This document shows, one piece after another, positions 17,231-25,845 of a DNA stretch of 61,848 nt. The first letter of the stretch is position 1. Each line of letters opens with the position of its first letter. Position numbers and translations under genes: made by a program. This DNA is from Paenibacillus sp. VTT E-133291 (GTDB lineage Bacteria > Bacillota > Bacilli > Paenibacillales > Paenibacillaceae): assembly GCF_002264395.1 (NCBI RefSeq), contig NZ_NFVA01000038.1, positions 1 to 61,848 of the forward strand, written 5' to 3'. The notes under the pieces are model-generated. The model was not told the DNA's origin and did not search any database. It worked only from the letters and a program-made list of their open reading frames with translations.

Positions 17231-17260
17231 ATTATACTCATGGTTAATTCTCATCGTCAA
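17231..17260 (-). promoter_or_regulatory. guaA promoter
   Basis: On the minus strand -35 TTGACG and a perfect -10 TATAAT are 18 bp apart. The -10 ends about 28 bp before the guaA start. Confidence 0.8.
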
Positions 17261-17313
17261 GGAAAGGGGAACACACTTCTCATAATTGGAGAGCGCTGAA
17301 CTTTATGAAGCAC

Positions 17314-17334
17314 ATTCCTTTCCATGGAAGGAAT
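17314..17334. repeat. short inverted repeat after the transglutaminase gene
   Basis: Arms ATTCCTT and AAGGAAT flank TCCATGG. There is no T run, so it is not a convincing intrinsic terminator for the minus-strand gene that ends 30 bp earlier. Confidence 0.4.
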
Positions 17335-17363
17335 TGTATTGCAGTAACAGCTGTTCTGACCGA

Positions 17364-19736
17364 TTAAGTTAGCCGGAAGGTGATGATCAGGCATTCACGT
17401 ATAAACGCAGACGCATCATGAGTAGTAAGCTCGCTGATCTCTGCAGGTGATGCTGGCGCCGCAGACATTGCAGGGATTGCAGATATCATAGACCTTGCTG
17501 ACATTGTAGGCTTTTCGTTCGCGGGATCGGCCGCGACGAAGGCTGGAGCCGCGGGCGCGTACGCCAGGGTCTCCCACTGGCGTACGAACTGCCGAACAGC
17601 TTCGCTTAGTCCGGCATCGTAAATCTGCAGGGAGTCCACATACTCCCTGCCAGTGACACCGGGCGGCGGCGGTCCATACCGCTCCGCCAGCCCGTGCCAA
17701 GCTAGAGAGGCAGCTCGCAGCTGCCTCTCGCGGCTCATGCTGCTGGTGCTGCGCGCGGCCAGCAGCAGAGCCAGGCTACGCCGCCAGCGCCAAGCGGCGG
17801 CGGGAAGCAGCGCCGCGGCAGCGAGCGGCGCGGCGGAGGTCCCGCCCGCCAGCGGCAGGGCGGGCAGGCCCGCACTTCGCGCAGCTTGCGGCGCGAGCGA
17901 GGCTGCCGCAGGCAGCGCCGGCGCGGCGAAGCCTGCGGCAAGAGCGGGGCCAGGCGTTGGGTCGAATGTGACCCAACCGGCGCCGGCGAAATAGACCTCC
18001 ACCCAAGCATGGGCATCGCCCTGGGTGACTAAATACTTCGCCGGCATAGCATCGTCCTGCAAGGTCCCAGGCCCAAAGCCTTGGACATAGCGAGCTGGAA
18101 TCCCCGCACTGCGCAGCAGAATGGTCATAGCTGTTGCAAAATGTACACAGTAACCCTGCTTTGTCTCAAATAAAAAGTGATCCACAAAATCAGATCCGGA
18201 TGGTGGAACCGTTGTGTTCAACGTATAGGAATACCCACTCTGTAAGTAATCCTTAATGGACGTTACAGCGTCATAGCGATTACCAGAAGCTGTAAGCTTC
18301 TCCGCCAGATCTCTCACTCGAGCAGGTAACAAATCTGGCAATTGCAAATACTTGCCCTTAATTTCCTGTGGATCGTCACTATTTATACCACGAAGTAGCA
18401 CAGGGTCACTCTCAGGAAGTAAAGACTTCACTGTATACTCTGTAATTCGTGCAGATCCTATCGAATCCGGCAGACGAAAACTCTCCCTGTCCATATTAGC
18501 CAAAACATATCCCAGTCTACTGCCGTTCGATAGACCCACCGACTCAACATCAATTATTATTCCCGCATTGAATAAAGGAATTCCCTCAGAGGAAGGCGTA
18601 ACAAATTGAATCTGCTGCTGAAGTACTCGTTTGCTCTTATCATCGCTTAGCGCCGAGGGAGGATTCTTTGCAAGGCCAGACAGATTAAGCGGCATAAACT
18701 CTTCGCCCCCCCTAATCCATCGGCGGCCATCATAGTAAGCAATACTCTCACCTCGCCAGTATGTACGCTCGCTAGTAATAGCGGTAAAGACAGGTTCAGT
18801 ATTACGGGATAACGGGGCACCGAGTTCACCGTCATTCGAACTATACCCTGTTGTTCCTGAAGCACTAGACGCCTTATCTTCTGGCAAATGCCCTGAAGCC
18901 CAAGTCTGCAAATTCTGAAATGCCGATTGCAGCGTAAGCTCGCTCGTTGGTCTTGCCCCCAATAGCTGCCCACCGAACCAAGCTGTTACCATCACGACAA
19001 TGGCTGCCGCCAAAGTCAGCCCTCCCCAACGCGCATAAGGCAGTGTGGTAACTCCCTCACGTTCTCGAAGACGCAGGAGGCCACTCATCGCATGCATCCA
19101 AAAGATAAGACCCATTGATATCACAATATCCATTGTGGTATTGACTTTGAAGCCCATATCCAAGACCAGCAAGTAAATGATTGTAACTGCTGTGAATAGC
19201 ACTGTACTCCCCCGGAAGAGTGCAAGCTGCTGTACTGAGGATACCAATAGCCCCCAACCAACAATCAATATCAAAAGCCTGCTGATCTCGCTTAACTGAG
19301 AGACATGTCCAGAGAGAAGCAGAATGAGATCATTCGGAATTTCGTCCGCATAAATCCCTAGCCACCCTATACCTTCGCCTCCACTGCATAAGTAAAACCA
19401 CGCTGAAACAGTAATAAAAAATTGAATACTTAGCAGTAGCCACCCCGGAATCTGAAATATCCCCCATAACAGCAACACTGCCGCCAATACCATTAGAACT
19501 TGTAGCATCTTGGAGGTATCTTCTAATAAAGCAGACCTATATAAAGGGAGTAACCATTCAATAAATAGCCCCATAATGGCCAAAGAGAACAGCAAACGAT
19601 AGTACAGAGGCACTTTTCTCTGCTTACCGGCATGTCTGTTCTCTATTTGCCCCAAATTGAACTGAAAGCCATTCATAGCCAGTTCTGTATCACCCGATTT
19701 TCCCTTACCGTAGTGTTGGTTTTCCGGATGATTCAT
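17364..19736 (-). CDS. TgpA-like membrane transglutaminase-domain protein
   Basis: Polytopic protein with an extracytoplasmic transglutaminase/protease-like domain. After a short N-terminus there are about six helices (residues 45-270), a long outer region, then the papain-like core at about 480-610. Cys lies in TKQGYCVHFATAM, His in GDAHAWVEVYF and Asp in WVTFDPTPG. A GC-rich Ala/Pro linker, a weak last membrane segment and a DUF4129-like tail (LAWHGLAERYG) follow. RBS GGGAGGTAGAG sets the start, which overlaps the DUF58 gene by 32 bp. The extreme C-terminus is built of xSA/xPA triplets from a 9-bp DNA repeat. The substrate is unknown. Confidence 0.85.
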   Translation of the reverse strand: MNHPENQHYGKGKSGDTELAMNGFQFNLGQIENRHAGKQRKVPLYYRLLFSLAIMGLFIEWLLPLYRSALLEDTSKMLQVLMVLAAVLLLWGIFQIPGWLLLSIQFFITVSAWFYLCSGGEGIGWLGIYADEIPNDLILLLSGHVSQLSEISRLLILIVGWGLLVSSVQQLALFRGSTVLFTAVTIIYLLVLDMGFKVNTTMDIVISMGLIFWMHAMSGLLRLREREGVTTLPYARWGGLTLAAAIVVMVTAWFGGQLLGARPTSELTLQSAFQNLQTWASGHLPEDKASSASGTTGYSSNDGELGAPLSRNTEPVFTAITSERTYWRGESIAYYDGRRWIRGGEEFMPLNLSGLAKNPPSALSDDKSKRVLQQQIQFVTPSSEGIPLFNAGIIIDVESVGLSNGSRLGYVLANMDRESFRLPDSIGSARITEYTVKSLLPESDPVLLRGINSDDPQEIKGKYLQLPDLLPARVRDLAEKLTASGNRYDAVTSIKDYLQSGYSYTLNTTVPPSGSDFVDHFLFETKQGYCVHFATAMTILLRSAGIPARYVQGFGPGTLQDDAMPAKYLVTQGDAHAWVEVYFAGAGWVTFDPTPGPALAAGFAAPALPAAASLAPQAARSAGLPALPLAGGTSAAPLAAAALLPAAAWRWRRSLALLLAARSTSSMSRERQLRAASLAWHGLAERYGPPPPGVTGREYVDSLQIYDAGLSEAVRQFVRQWETLAYAPAAPAFVAADPANEKPTMSARSMISAIPAMSAAPASPAEISELTTHDASAFIRECLIITFRLT
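17443..17514. repeat. 9-bp degenerate tandem repeat inside the transglutaminase gene
   Basis: Six to eight head-to-tail 9-bp units resemble GCAGACATT (GCAGGGATT, GCAGATATC, GCTGACATT and so on). Because 9 is a multiple of 3 the frame stays open, giving xSA/xPA tripeptides near the C-terminus. Confidence 0.7.
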
Positions 19737-21120
19737 GGAACTCTACCTCCCTGAATCTGAATGCTGGCAATGCATCATCCAGACAAAACATTCGTGCTCC
19801 AAGACGAGCTAAACTATCTCCGACAGTTCCCCTTCCAAGATGGCGAGCCTCCCCTGGCTTCGGTGCTGATTGGTCCCAAGCATAATAAAGCTCCACCTTC
19901 ACACCTTGCATCAAGAACTTGGCAATCACCTTGGCAGATTCCTCTTCTAGTCGTCCCGTAATAATGGCTACTGTCATCCCCGGAATCCAGCCTCGGGAAG
20001 CATCATCAAGCAGCAGCGACAGGTTTCTAGTGCCGTCCAGGGAAATTTCAGTCAGAATATCCAGTACTCTCCCTGGGATTTTGCCCAGACCTTCATGTCT
20101 AGCCATCCCTTCTGGCCAACCGCCGCTAAACAACTGAACATAAGCACCTGAACGCTCAGCGGAGAGCATCAGCCCCATCGCTGTCGACACCGCTTTCTCA
20201 AATGCCGGAGGTGAATCGTCACGGCTTCCACGAGGTTTAAGCGCATCTGTAGGAATCTCGTAGCTGGGCGGGTCATTAGCCAATACGATACAGGTCATTC
20301 TTGCCTTTTCCCGCTCTGGAACTTTGCTCTGCAGCGCTCCCGTTCTTGCACTATTCTTCCAATGAATTCGGCTAAGTGGATCACCTGGCTCATAATCCCT
20401 GGATTCCAAAGCCTCATCACTGATGCTTCTTCCCCGTCGGGAATACAAGGTGTCACCCGTCATAAAACCGCTATCGGGTACAGCTCCCCCAAAATATAAA
20501 GGCGCTGGCAGCACCTTGAAACTCTGGCCTCCATCCGGTTCAGATCTTCCCGTGAACCATCCCGGAAAATCTCCCCAAGTTACTCTACAGCCCAGTAGAT
20601 GATGATTGCCGCGAGATAAATTTTCAATCGTGTATGTGTATGAAAAAGAACGTTTGAATCCAGGAAATAGCAGCTTCTGATGATGGCTATCACCCCAATA
20701 ATCGGCAATCGCCATCCAAGGGAGAGGCAACCGAGAAGAGAAGCTCAGCTGTACCTTCACATGAAGTGTATTTCCAGCCATAGGTCTCGATGGAGTAATC
20801 GTGCGAACTAGCTTAATCGTCCGTGGACCCGAGAGCTGAAGCATAAGTCCACCGAGCATAATAACTCCAACAACGATCAGGAGAAACAGCAAAGACGGGC
20901 CTCCTCGCCAAACATATAAAGCACCTATAATTCCAGCCACAGTTAGCATCCTCAACCATTCCATCAGAGCACTTCGGCTACGCGGATAAGAGAAGCTTTT
21001 GACACTTCCGGCATCTTTCTTCAGTTGATCAATTAGTGTTGAAGAGGACAATGGGACACCCATCCTTTGGTCATAGACTTGTTCCCAGCTCAGGAACTTA
21101 TTACTATCTATTCTTCCCAT
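19705..21120 (-). CDS. DUF58 domain protein
   Basis: Membrane-anchored protein of the DUF58 family, normally encoded with a MoxR AAA+ ATPase and a TgpA-like transglutaminase. Two adjacent helices lie at about residues 53-90 (MLTVAGIIGALYVWRG, LLFLLIVVGVIMLGGLML). The signature ESRDYEPGDPLSRIHWKNSA lies at about 242-261, followed by a vWA-like region. 471 residues. No good ribosome site precedes the first ATG (an in-frame TAA lies shortly upstream); an ATG 19 codons in, with AAAGG directly beside it, is not better. It lies 58 bp after the deacetylase gene and overlaps the transglutaminase gene. No moxR gene is present beside it. Confidence 0.85.
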   Translation of the reverse strand: MGRIDSNKFLSWEQVYDQRMGVPLSSSTLIDQLKKDAGSVKSFSYPRSRSALMEWLRMLTVAGIIGALYVWRGGPSLLFLLIVVGVIMLGGLMLQLSGPRTIKLVRTITPSRPMAGNTLHVKVQLSFSSRLPLPWMAIADYWGDSHHQKLLFPGFKRSFSYTYTIENLSRGNHHLLGCRVTWGDFPGWFTGRSEPDGGQSFKVLPAPLYFGGAVPDSGFMTGDTLYSRRGRSISDEALESRDYEPGDPLSRIHWKNSARTGALQSKVPEREKARMTCIVLANDPPSYEIPTDALKPRGSRDDSPPAFEKAVSTAMGLMLSAERSGAYVQLFSGGWPEGMARHEGLGKIPGRVLDILTEISLDGTRNLSLLLDDASRGWIPGMTVAIITGRLEEESAKVIAKFLMQGVKVELYYAWDQSAPKPGEARHLGRGTVGDSLARLGARMFCLDDALPAFRFREVEFHESSGKPTLR

Positions 21121-21178
21121 GAAAAAGGGTGCCCAGACATTTGTTTTTTCTTTTTACTAGACAGCCTCAACTCTTCCT

Positions 21179-22591
21179 TCAGAATGTTTTTACTCGGCGT
21201 TCTACTTCAGTAACGCTTATATTAGTCGGAGGATGGCCTGTTGTCTCCAGCAGTTCTCGTAGCGATACCCAGATCGATCCACCAATCATTTCTACCCTCG
21301 CATCGATTGTCTTTTGGCCGTTATCAGGATGGTTTAGAATCAATTGTTTGTTCATTACATCGGCAATAACCGCTTTCCCGTTCCAATCTATTTCTCCGCT
21401 TCGGCTATTCACATCCCAGCTAACTTGCCCTCCAAGCCGTTCAATTACAGCACGAAGTGGAACCATATACTGTCCATTTCGCACGGAATATTCCCCGGGA
21501 TTCAGCTTCGTCTCCAGCTTTCCGACCTCAAGAACCAATGGCTTTCCAGGTGCAAAGAGCTCTGCATTCGGTGTGATATTTGAGGCGACCCAAGCTTCTG
21601 AGGGCTTTTTCCGCCCCAAATTAGCGGCTTTGGAAGAGACTCTAAATTGTACCGGTTCTACCGTTTCATCCAATAGGCCAAAGTCGTATCCAGCCGCCTT
21701 ATAGCGTGCAATAATGTCCGGCAGCGCTTTGACGCTCTCTTGATGACCGCCCCCGTCATGTAACAGCAAAATAACCTGGGAAGACTTCATATCCATTGTG
21801 GATTCCTTCAAAATTTCTGAAGCTGGCACGCCTTTCCGTTTAGAATCGCCGCTATCCACCGTCCAATCCATCACCTTATAACCTGCTTGCTTCAATAAAT
21901 TGAAGTAGGTATTATCAAAATGATCATAGGTTCCGCCTGGGGCGCGGATAAGCTGTGGACGAACCCCTGTAATCCCCTGAACAATCTCTTCAGTCTGTTT
22001 AATTTGATTCCAAAATTCCGTGAATCCACTATATAAATCATGGTAATTATGATTATAGGTATGATTGCCAATGGCATGGCCCTGTTCCCATATGGAATCG
22101 ATGAGCTCAGGATGGCTTTTCGCTTGATTACCAAGGACAAAAAAGGTTGCCTTCACACCTTCCTGATGTAAAATTTCAAGTACATTGAAGGTGTTATCGC
22201 TAGGTCCGTCGTCAAATGTAATATAGACTGTTTTTTTAGATTTTTTGGCTGCTGTGATTACAGAACTCGTTGCCGAAACCTTGGATATTTTATCTACCCC
22301 ATTAGCTTGAGGGAGTTGAGTCACAGTAAGGGCCGCACTTGAAGAGGAGTGCACTTCCGGAGATGCAGAAGCGAGGGGTTCTACTGCAGATGGCAAATCT
22401 TGCATCGCCGCTGCGGTAAGCTTATTCTTAACAGATACAGACTCCGCGCTAGCGGGCTGCAAGGATTGGAGCTCCCATGAATTCAAGTTTTTCCCTATAC
22501 TCCATCCGAGCATAACGATGAATATCACAACCATAACGAGCAATCCGCTTATCAACTTTCGGCGGCTGTGTGCGCTTTTATTACCCTTCAT
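21179..22591 (-). CDS. membrane-anchored NodB polysaccharide deacetylase with C-terminal stalk domain
   Basis: Predicted to remove N-acetyl groups from a cell-wall or exopolysaccharide glycan outside the cell. The N-terminal anchor is LISGLLVMVVIFIVMLGWSI. The NodB domain starts near residue 125 with VYITFDDGPSDN, has the metal site HTYNHNYHD (H-x3-H type), RAPGGTYDH and the late VILLLHDGGGH. Residues about 350-470 form a copper-amine-oxidase-like N-terminal fold (VRNGQYMVPLRAVIERLGGQ, VSWDVNSRSG, IWVSLRELLE), a common wall-associated add-on in Paenibacillus. The start chosen is the ATG 7 nt after GGAGGT, six codons inside the longest frame, giving 470 residues. It lies 58 bp upstream of the DUF58 gene and shares its strand. 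Confidence 0.9.
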   Translation of the reverse strand: MKGNKSAHSRRKLISGLLVMVVIFIVMLGWSIGKNLNSWELQSLQPASAESVSVKNKLTAAAMQDLPSAVEPLASASPEVHSSSSAALTVTQLPQANGVDKISKVSATSSVITAAKKSKKTVYITFDDGPSDNTFNVLEILHQEGVKATFFVLGNQAKSHPELIDSIWEQGHAIGNHTYNHNYHDLYSGFTEFWNQIKQTEEIVQGITGVRPQLIRAPGGTYDHFDNTYFNLLKQAGYKVMDWTVDSGDSKRKGVPASEILKESTMDMKSSQVILLLHDGGGHQESVKALPDIIARYKAAGYDFGLLDETVEPVQFRVSSKAANLGRKKPSEAWVASNITPNAELFAPGKPLVLEVGKLETKLNPGEYSVRNGQYMVPLRAVIERLGGQVSWDVNSRSGEIDWNGKAVIADVMNKQLILNHPDNGQKTIDARVEMIGGSIWVSLRELLETTGHPPTNISVTEVERRVKTF

Positions 22592-22637
22592 CTTCTCTAC
22601 CTCCAGCATTCTATTGGCTTAAAAGCCATTTGGTAGA

Positions 22638-22666
22638 TTGTATGAAGACAAGCTGTAAAATAGAAT
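22638..22666 (+). promoter_or_regulatory. putative promoter of the DedA gene
   Basis: -35 TTGTAT and -10 TAGAAT are spaced 17 bp. A perfect short palindrome AGGCA-AC-TGCCT follows at 22668-22679 around the expected start site. Confidence 0.5.
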
Positions 22667-22698
22667 AAGGCAACTGCCTCTTGGAGAGTGACAATCTT

Positions 22699-23367
22699 AT
22701 GGAAATGCTGAGTTTTATACAAGATTTATTCACCAAATATGGATATAGCGTATTATTCTTTGGATTACTTCTCGAGTTCGTTGCCCTACCCTTTCCCGGT
22801 GAGACCACTATGGCGTTTGCCGGTTTCCTTTCCTATACCGGGAGACTTGATTTCTTTACGCTAATTGTAGTTGCTTTTGCAGGCACCACAGCTGGGATGA
22901 CCCTCACCTATTTTGTCGGATTAAAAGCCGGTATGCCCTTTATCCAGCGATATGGCAAATGGTTTCTATTCTCACCTACTAAGCTAGAAAAAACACAGAA
23001 ATGGTTTGAGAAATACGGAAGCTTTCTAATTTTTATCGGTTATTTCATTCCAGGGGTACGGCACTTCACTGGTTATTTTGCTGGTATAATCGCGCTTCCC
23101 TTCCGTAAATTTGCCCTATATGCTTATAGTGGAGCCGTATTCTGGGTAGTACTGTTTCTTAGCATCGGAAAGGTGTTTGGTCCACAGTGGATGGGCATCT
23201 TCCATTTGTTTGAGTCATATGCGCTTTGGATTATTTCTGGTGGTGCAGGAATAGCAGCTCTTGTGATCATTTACCGCTACCGCAAAAGCATCCACGCCCG
23301 TCTTTTCCCTCGCAAAGCTGCCACACAGATTCAGGCGCAGATTAAGAAACCTTCCAAGGGGCGGTGA
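22699..23367 (+). CDS. DedA/SNARE-associated family membrane protein
   Basis: Integral membrane protein of the DedA family; characterised members flip or recycle lipid carriers such as undecaprenyl phosphate or phosphatidylethanolamine. Signatures: LEFVALPFPGETTMAFAGFL (the E-x2-x-PxPGE region), the central GYFIPGVRHFTGYFAGI and a final helix near residues 185-205. The tail is basic. The ATG used follows GGAGAG by about 10 nt; an in-frame TTG six codons upstream is less likely. 222 residues. Divergent from the deacetylase gene; its stop codon lies inside its terminator hairpin. Confidence 0.88.
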   Translation: MEMLSFIQDLFTKYGYSVLFFGLLLEFVALPFPGETTMAFAGFLSYTGRLDFFTLIVVAFAGTTAGMTLTYFVGLKAGMPFIQRYGKWFLFSPTKLEKTQKWFEKYGSFLIFIGYFIPGVRHFTGYFAGIIALPFRKFALYAYSGAVFWVVLFLSIGKVFGPQWMGIFHLFESYALWIISGGAGIAALVIIYRYRKSIHARLFPRKAATQIQAQIKKPSKGR

Positions 23368-23382
23368 TTTACCGCTCTTTTT
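23361..23382 (+). terminator. compact terminator overlapping the DedA stop codon
   Basis: GCGGT-GATTT-ACCGC followed by TCTTTTT. The TGA stop of the DedA gene lies at the stem-loop junction and the T run ends at the 3' end of the convergent MFS gene. Confidence 0.7.
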
Positions 23383-24652
23383 AAGCGCGCTGAGTCTCCT
23401 TCTTCTTGCTGCGTACAAACGTATACCCTGCCAGCAATATAGCAATCCCAGAAAACCCTGCTCCCCCTGCAAAACCCAGTGTACGAGGATCCACCCATTC
23501 TAATAACCAGCCCGCGAGCAGCATAGATAATCCTAGCAGCGTATTTCCCACTGCTGACAGCAGTCCAAAAATAACAGGTTGCATAGTGGACGGCGTCTCT
23601 CGCATAACCAGTGTATCCAGACAGGCATTCCCCGTCCCTCCGGCAAAAGATAACAGAATATATAGCAGAAAAGCGATCACAAAATGATTGCTAATACTGA
23701 TGCTCATCAGCAGTAATCCTTCAATCATGAGCCCAACAATCGCAACAATCAGCAGCCCTTTTGTTACATATCGCCCAGCAAAAAAACTGAGACTAAGCCC
23801 GATTCCGAGCGCTGCGTAAAAAGCCCCTACTCCTATATCTCCCGCTTGAAACTCCTGTACTGCATACACACTAATCAGCACATTATCCAGACCATTCAGC
23901 ATCGGAACAAGCAGCTCATACCCAAAAATAACCTGTAACGTGATACTCCCGCTGATTATAATCCACAGCGCATGCATTTTATTTGTCTTTTGCTGACGGT
24001 CCACTTTAGTTTTGATTTTTTCAGGAGAGTCTATCTTTCTCTTATCTTCATTCACCCTATTAGTATTTTGTGGAAGATCAATACCGTAGATTAAGCGCGC
24101 TGCGACCAGAAAGGATATTGCATTCATTACGAAGGCTGCCTTTGGGCCGAACCACATCGAAACGATCCCCCCACTCAATGCACCCAATATAAGTACACAG
24201 CCACTCATAAGCTGCTCTAGTCCATTAACCGTCAACAAAGAGTTTTTGGTCACCAACAAAGGAATGGAGGATTTACGAACAGGACTGTAGATCGCTTCCC
24301 CCGCCGCCAGTAAAAAACTCGCCATATATAGCAGCCATAGCTTATCTTCTCCATCTACCCACAAAAAGGTTAGCGCAACCGGAACCCTAAGTACATCCGT
24401 AGCGATCATAATGTATTTACGAGGGAATTTGCTGCCAAGTACACCTCCAAGCGGTGCCAGAAACAAATAAGGAAGCAGCCGTACACCTAGCGATATCCCC
24501 ACAGCCATCCCTGACCCCGTTAATTGCAGCACCAATGCCAGCACGGCAACACTAGTAAAACGATCACCGATGCCATTGATTAGCCCGGCTGTGAACAGAC
24601 GTGAATATCCCTTTTGAGCTTTAAAAATTGCAATAGCTGTTTGGTGACCCAT
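23381..24652 (-). CDS. MFS transporter, MFS_3/enterobactin-exporter-like
   Basis: Twelve-helix major facilitator protein of about 423 residues, probably exporting a small molecule. The N-terminus (LFTAGLINGIGDRFTSVAVL) and the loop 2-3 region (APLGGVLGSKFPRKYIMIA) fit the MFS_3 group. A polar central loop (residues 188-225) is rich in Lys and Asp. RBS GAGGT precedes the ATG. It is divergent from a WYL-type regulator, with about 150 bp holding a palindrome between them, so regulation by that neighbour is plausible. The substrate cannot be inferred. Confidence 0.85.
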   Translation of the reverse strand: MGHQTAIAIFKAQKGYSRLFTAGLINGIGDRFTSVAVLALVLQLTGSGMAVGISLGVRLLPYLFLAPLGGVLGSKFPRKYIMIATDVLRVPVALTFLWVDGEDKLWLLYMASFLLAAGEAIYSPVRKSSIPLLVTKNSLLTVNGLEQLMSGCVLILGALSGGIVSMWFGPKAAFVMNAISFLVAARLIYGIDLPQNTNRVNEDKRKIDSPEKIKTKVDRQQKTNKMHALWIIISGSITLQVIFGYELLVPMLNGLDNVLISVYAVQEFQAGDIGVGAFYAALGIGLSLSFFAGRYVTKGLLIVAIVGLMIEGLLLMSISISNHFVIAFLLYILLSFAGGTGNACLDTLVMRETPSTMQPVIFGLLSAVGNTLLGLSMLLAGWLLEWVDPRTLGFAGGAGFSGIAILLAGYTFVRSKKKETQRA

Positions 24653-24685
24653 TATCGTAAACCTCGCTTCATCTATTTATATAAC

Positions 24686-24699
24686 TATCTAATTAGATA
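24686..24699. promoter_or_regulatory. palindrome in the MFS/WYL divergent promoter region
   Basis: Perfect 14-bp palindrome TATCTAATTAGATA in the AT-rich region between the MFS exporter and the WYL regulator. A nearby ATTAATCGAATTAAT is almost symmetric. Possible operator; AT-rich chance symmetry is a real alternative. Confidence 0.35.
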
Positions 24700-24803
24700 T
24701 TAATCGAATTAATACATTATGACAATGCTTTATCTTCAAGAATTTGCTAAGATGTAGTACATCATTACATAACGAAATTATCCGAAAAGGAGGGCTCCAC
24801 CTT

Positions 24804-25754
24804 TTGAAAATTGATCGATTGCTCTCTATCGTCATTCTACTAATGAACCGGCGCCTCATTCAGGCGAAGGAGCTCGCCGACATGTTCGAAGTGTCCGTGC
24901 GCACCATTTATCGTGATATTGAAAGCATTAATGGGGCGGGAATTCCTATCGTCACCTATCAGGGATCGGGTGGTGGTATCGGACTTATGGAAGGCTACCG
25001 GTTAGACCGCAATGTATTGACCGACCGCGAGCTGGCTGATATTTTCTCCGCTCTGCAAAGCGTCTCCTCTTATGGCGGAACTGAACACACTCTGCTCATG
25101 GAGAAGATCAGTAGCGTAATCCCGCCCTCACAGACCGCAGCTTTCCGAAGCAAAACGACCCAGCTTATCATCGATTTCTCTCCTTGGGGGCTTCAGCCTA
25201 TCCTAGAAGAGAAGATCGCAACTTTAAAAGAGGCGCTGGAAGAAAACAGAACTGTGGCCTTTGATTATGTCAATGCCGAGGGACAATCCAGTCAGCGTTC
25301 TGTCGAGCCCTATACTTTAGTCTTAAAAGGACAAGCATGGTACTTGTATGGTTACTGTCTGCAACGCCAGGATTTCAGATTATTCAAGCTGCATCGTATG
25401 AAAGGACTCATTAAAGAAAAGCGGGAATTCATAAGAGAAGATAGGGACATGCATGAGCTGCCTTGGAGCACTGATTATCAGCGGGTGACTTCAGCCTCAG
25501 TAGTGTCTCCAATCCTTCTGCACTTCTCAGCTGAAGGGAGACATCTTGCGGAAGATCGCTTTGACTCCACTGAGCTTCAGCCGGACGGACATGGTGGGTA
25601 TAACGTGTCCATCCATTATCCCGAGGACGGATGGCTCTATGGTTTCTTGCTCAGCTTCGGAACGGCTTTAGAAGTGCTAGAGCCGGAACATATTCGTCAG
25701 AAGCTTGGTGAGTTGGCTCTTGGGGTTGCCAAAAAATATGCAACCTCGCTTTAA
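24804..25754 (+). CDS. WYL-domain transcriptional regulator (YafY type)
   Basis: N-terminal HTH_11 winged helix (residues 1-60: QAKELADMFEVSVRTIYRDI) and a WYL ligand-sensing domain at about 120-200 (RTVAFDYVNAEGQSSQRSVE, then LVLKGQAWYLYGYC and FRLFKLHRMKGL), with a C-terminal WCX region. The chosen start is TTG at 9 nt after GGAGGG, giving MKIDRLLSIVILLMNRRL; a longer frame from an upstream ATG has no ribosome site. About 316 residues is the family length. Likely targets are the downstream zinc-ribbon gene, the divergent MFS gene, or both. Confidence 0.88.
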   Translation: MKIDRLLSIVILLMNRRLIQAKELADMFEVSVRTIYRDIESINGAGIPIVTYQGSGGGIGLMEGYRLDRNVLTDRELADIFSALQSVSSYGGTEHTLLMEKISSVIPPSQTAAFRSKTTQLIIDFSPWGLQPILEEKIATLKEALEENRTVAFDYVNAEGQSSQRSVEPYTLVLKGQAWYLYGYCLQRQDFRLFKLHRMKGLIKEKREFIREDRDMHELPWSTDYQRVTSASVVSPILLHFSAEGRHLAEDRFDSTELQPDGHGGYNVSIHYPEDGWLYGFLLSFGTALEVLEPEHIRQKLGELALGVAKKYATSL

Positions 25755-25756
25755 AC

Positions 25757-25791
25757 CTGACGGTATGTCGTCAGATTCATAGTTCTATAAT
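25757..25791 (+). promoter_or_regulatory. promoter of the zinc-ribbon gene with palindrome at the -35 position
   Basis: CTGACG-GTATGT-CGTCAG is a perfect 6-bp-arm inverted repeat just after the regulator stop codon. A consensus TATAAT begins 12 bp after it (25786-25791), so the palindrome covers where the -35 should be and no normal -35 is present. This layout suits an activator site. Confidence 0.5.
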
Positions 25792-25845
25792 GTACTTAAA
25801 GCGATTGCTCATAAGCTTCGCGTACTTTTAAAAGGAGTGCTGTAT

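Noticed and set aside
17653..18016. Several long frames on both strands in the GC-rich transglutaminase linker
   Set aside because: They arise from the lack of stop codons in GC-rich DNA; only the frame continuous with the transglutaminase domain has motifs.
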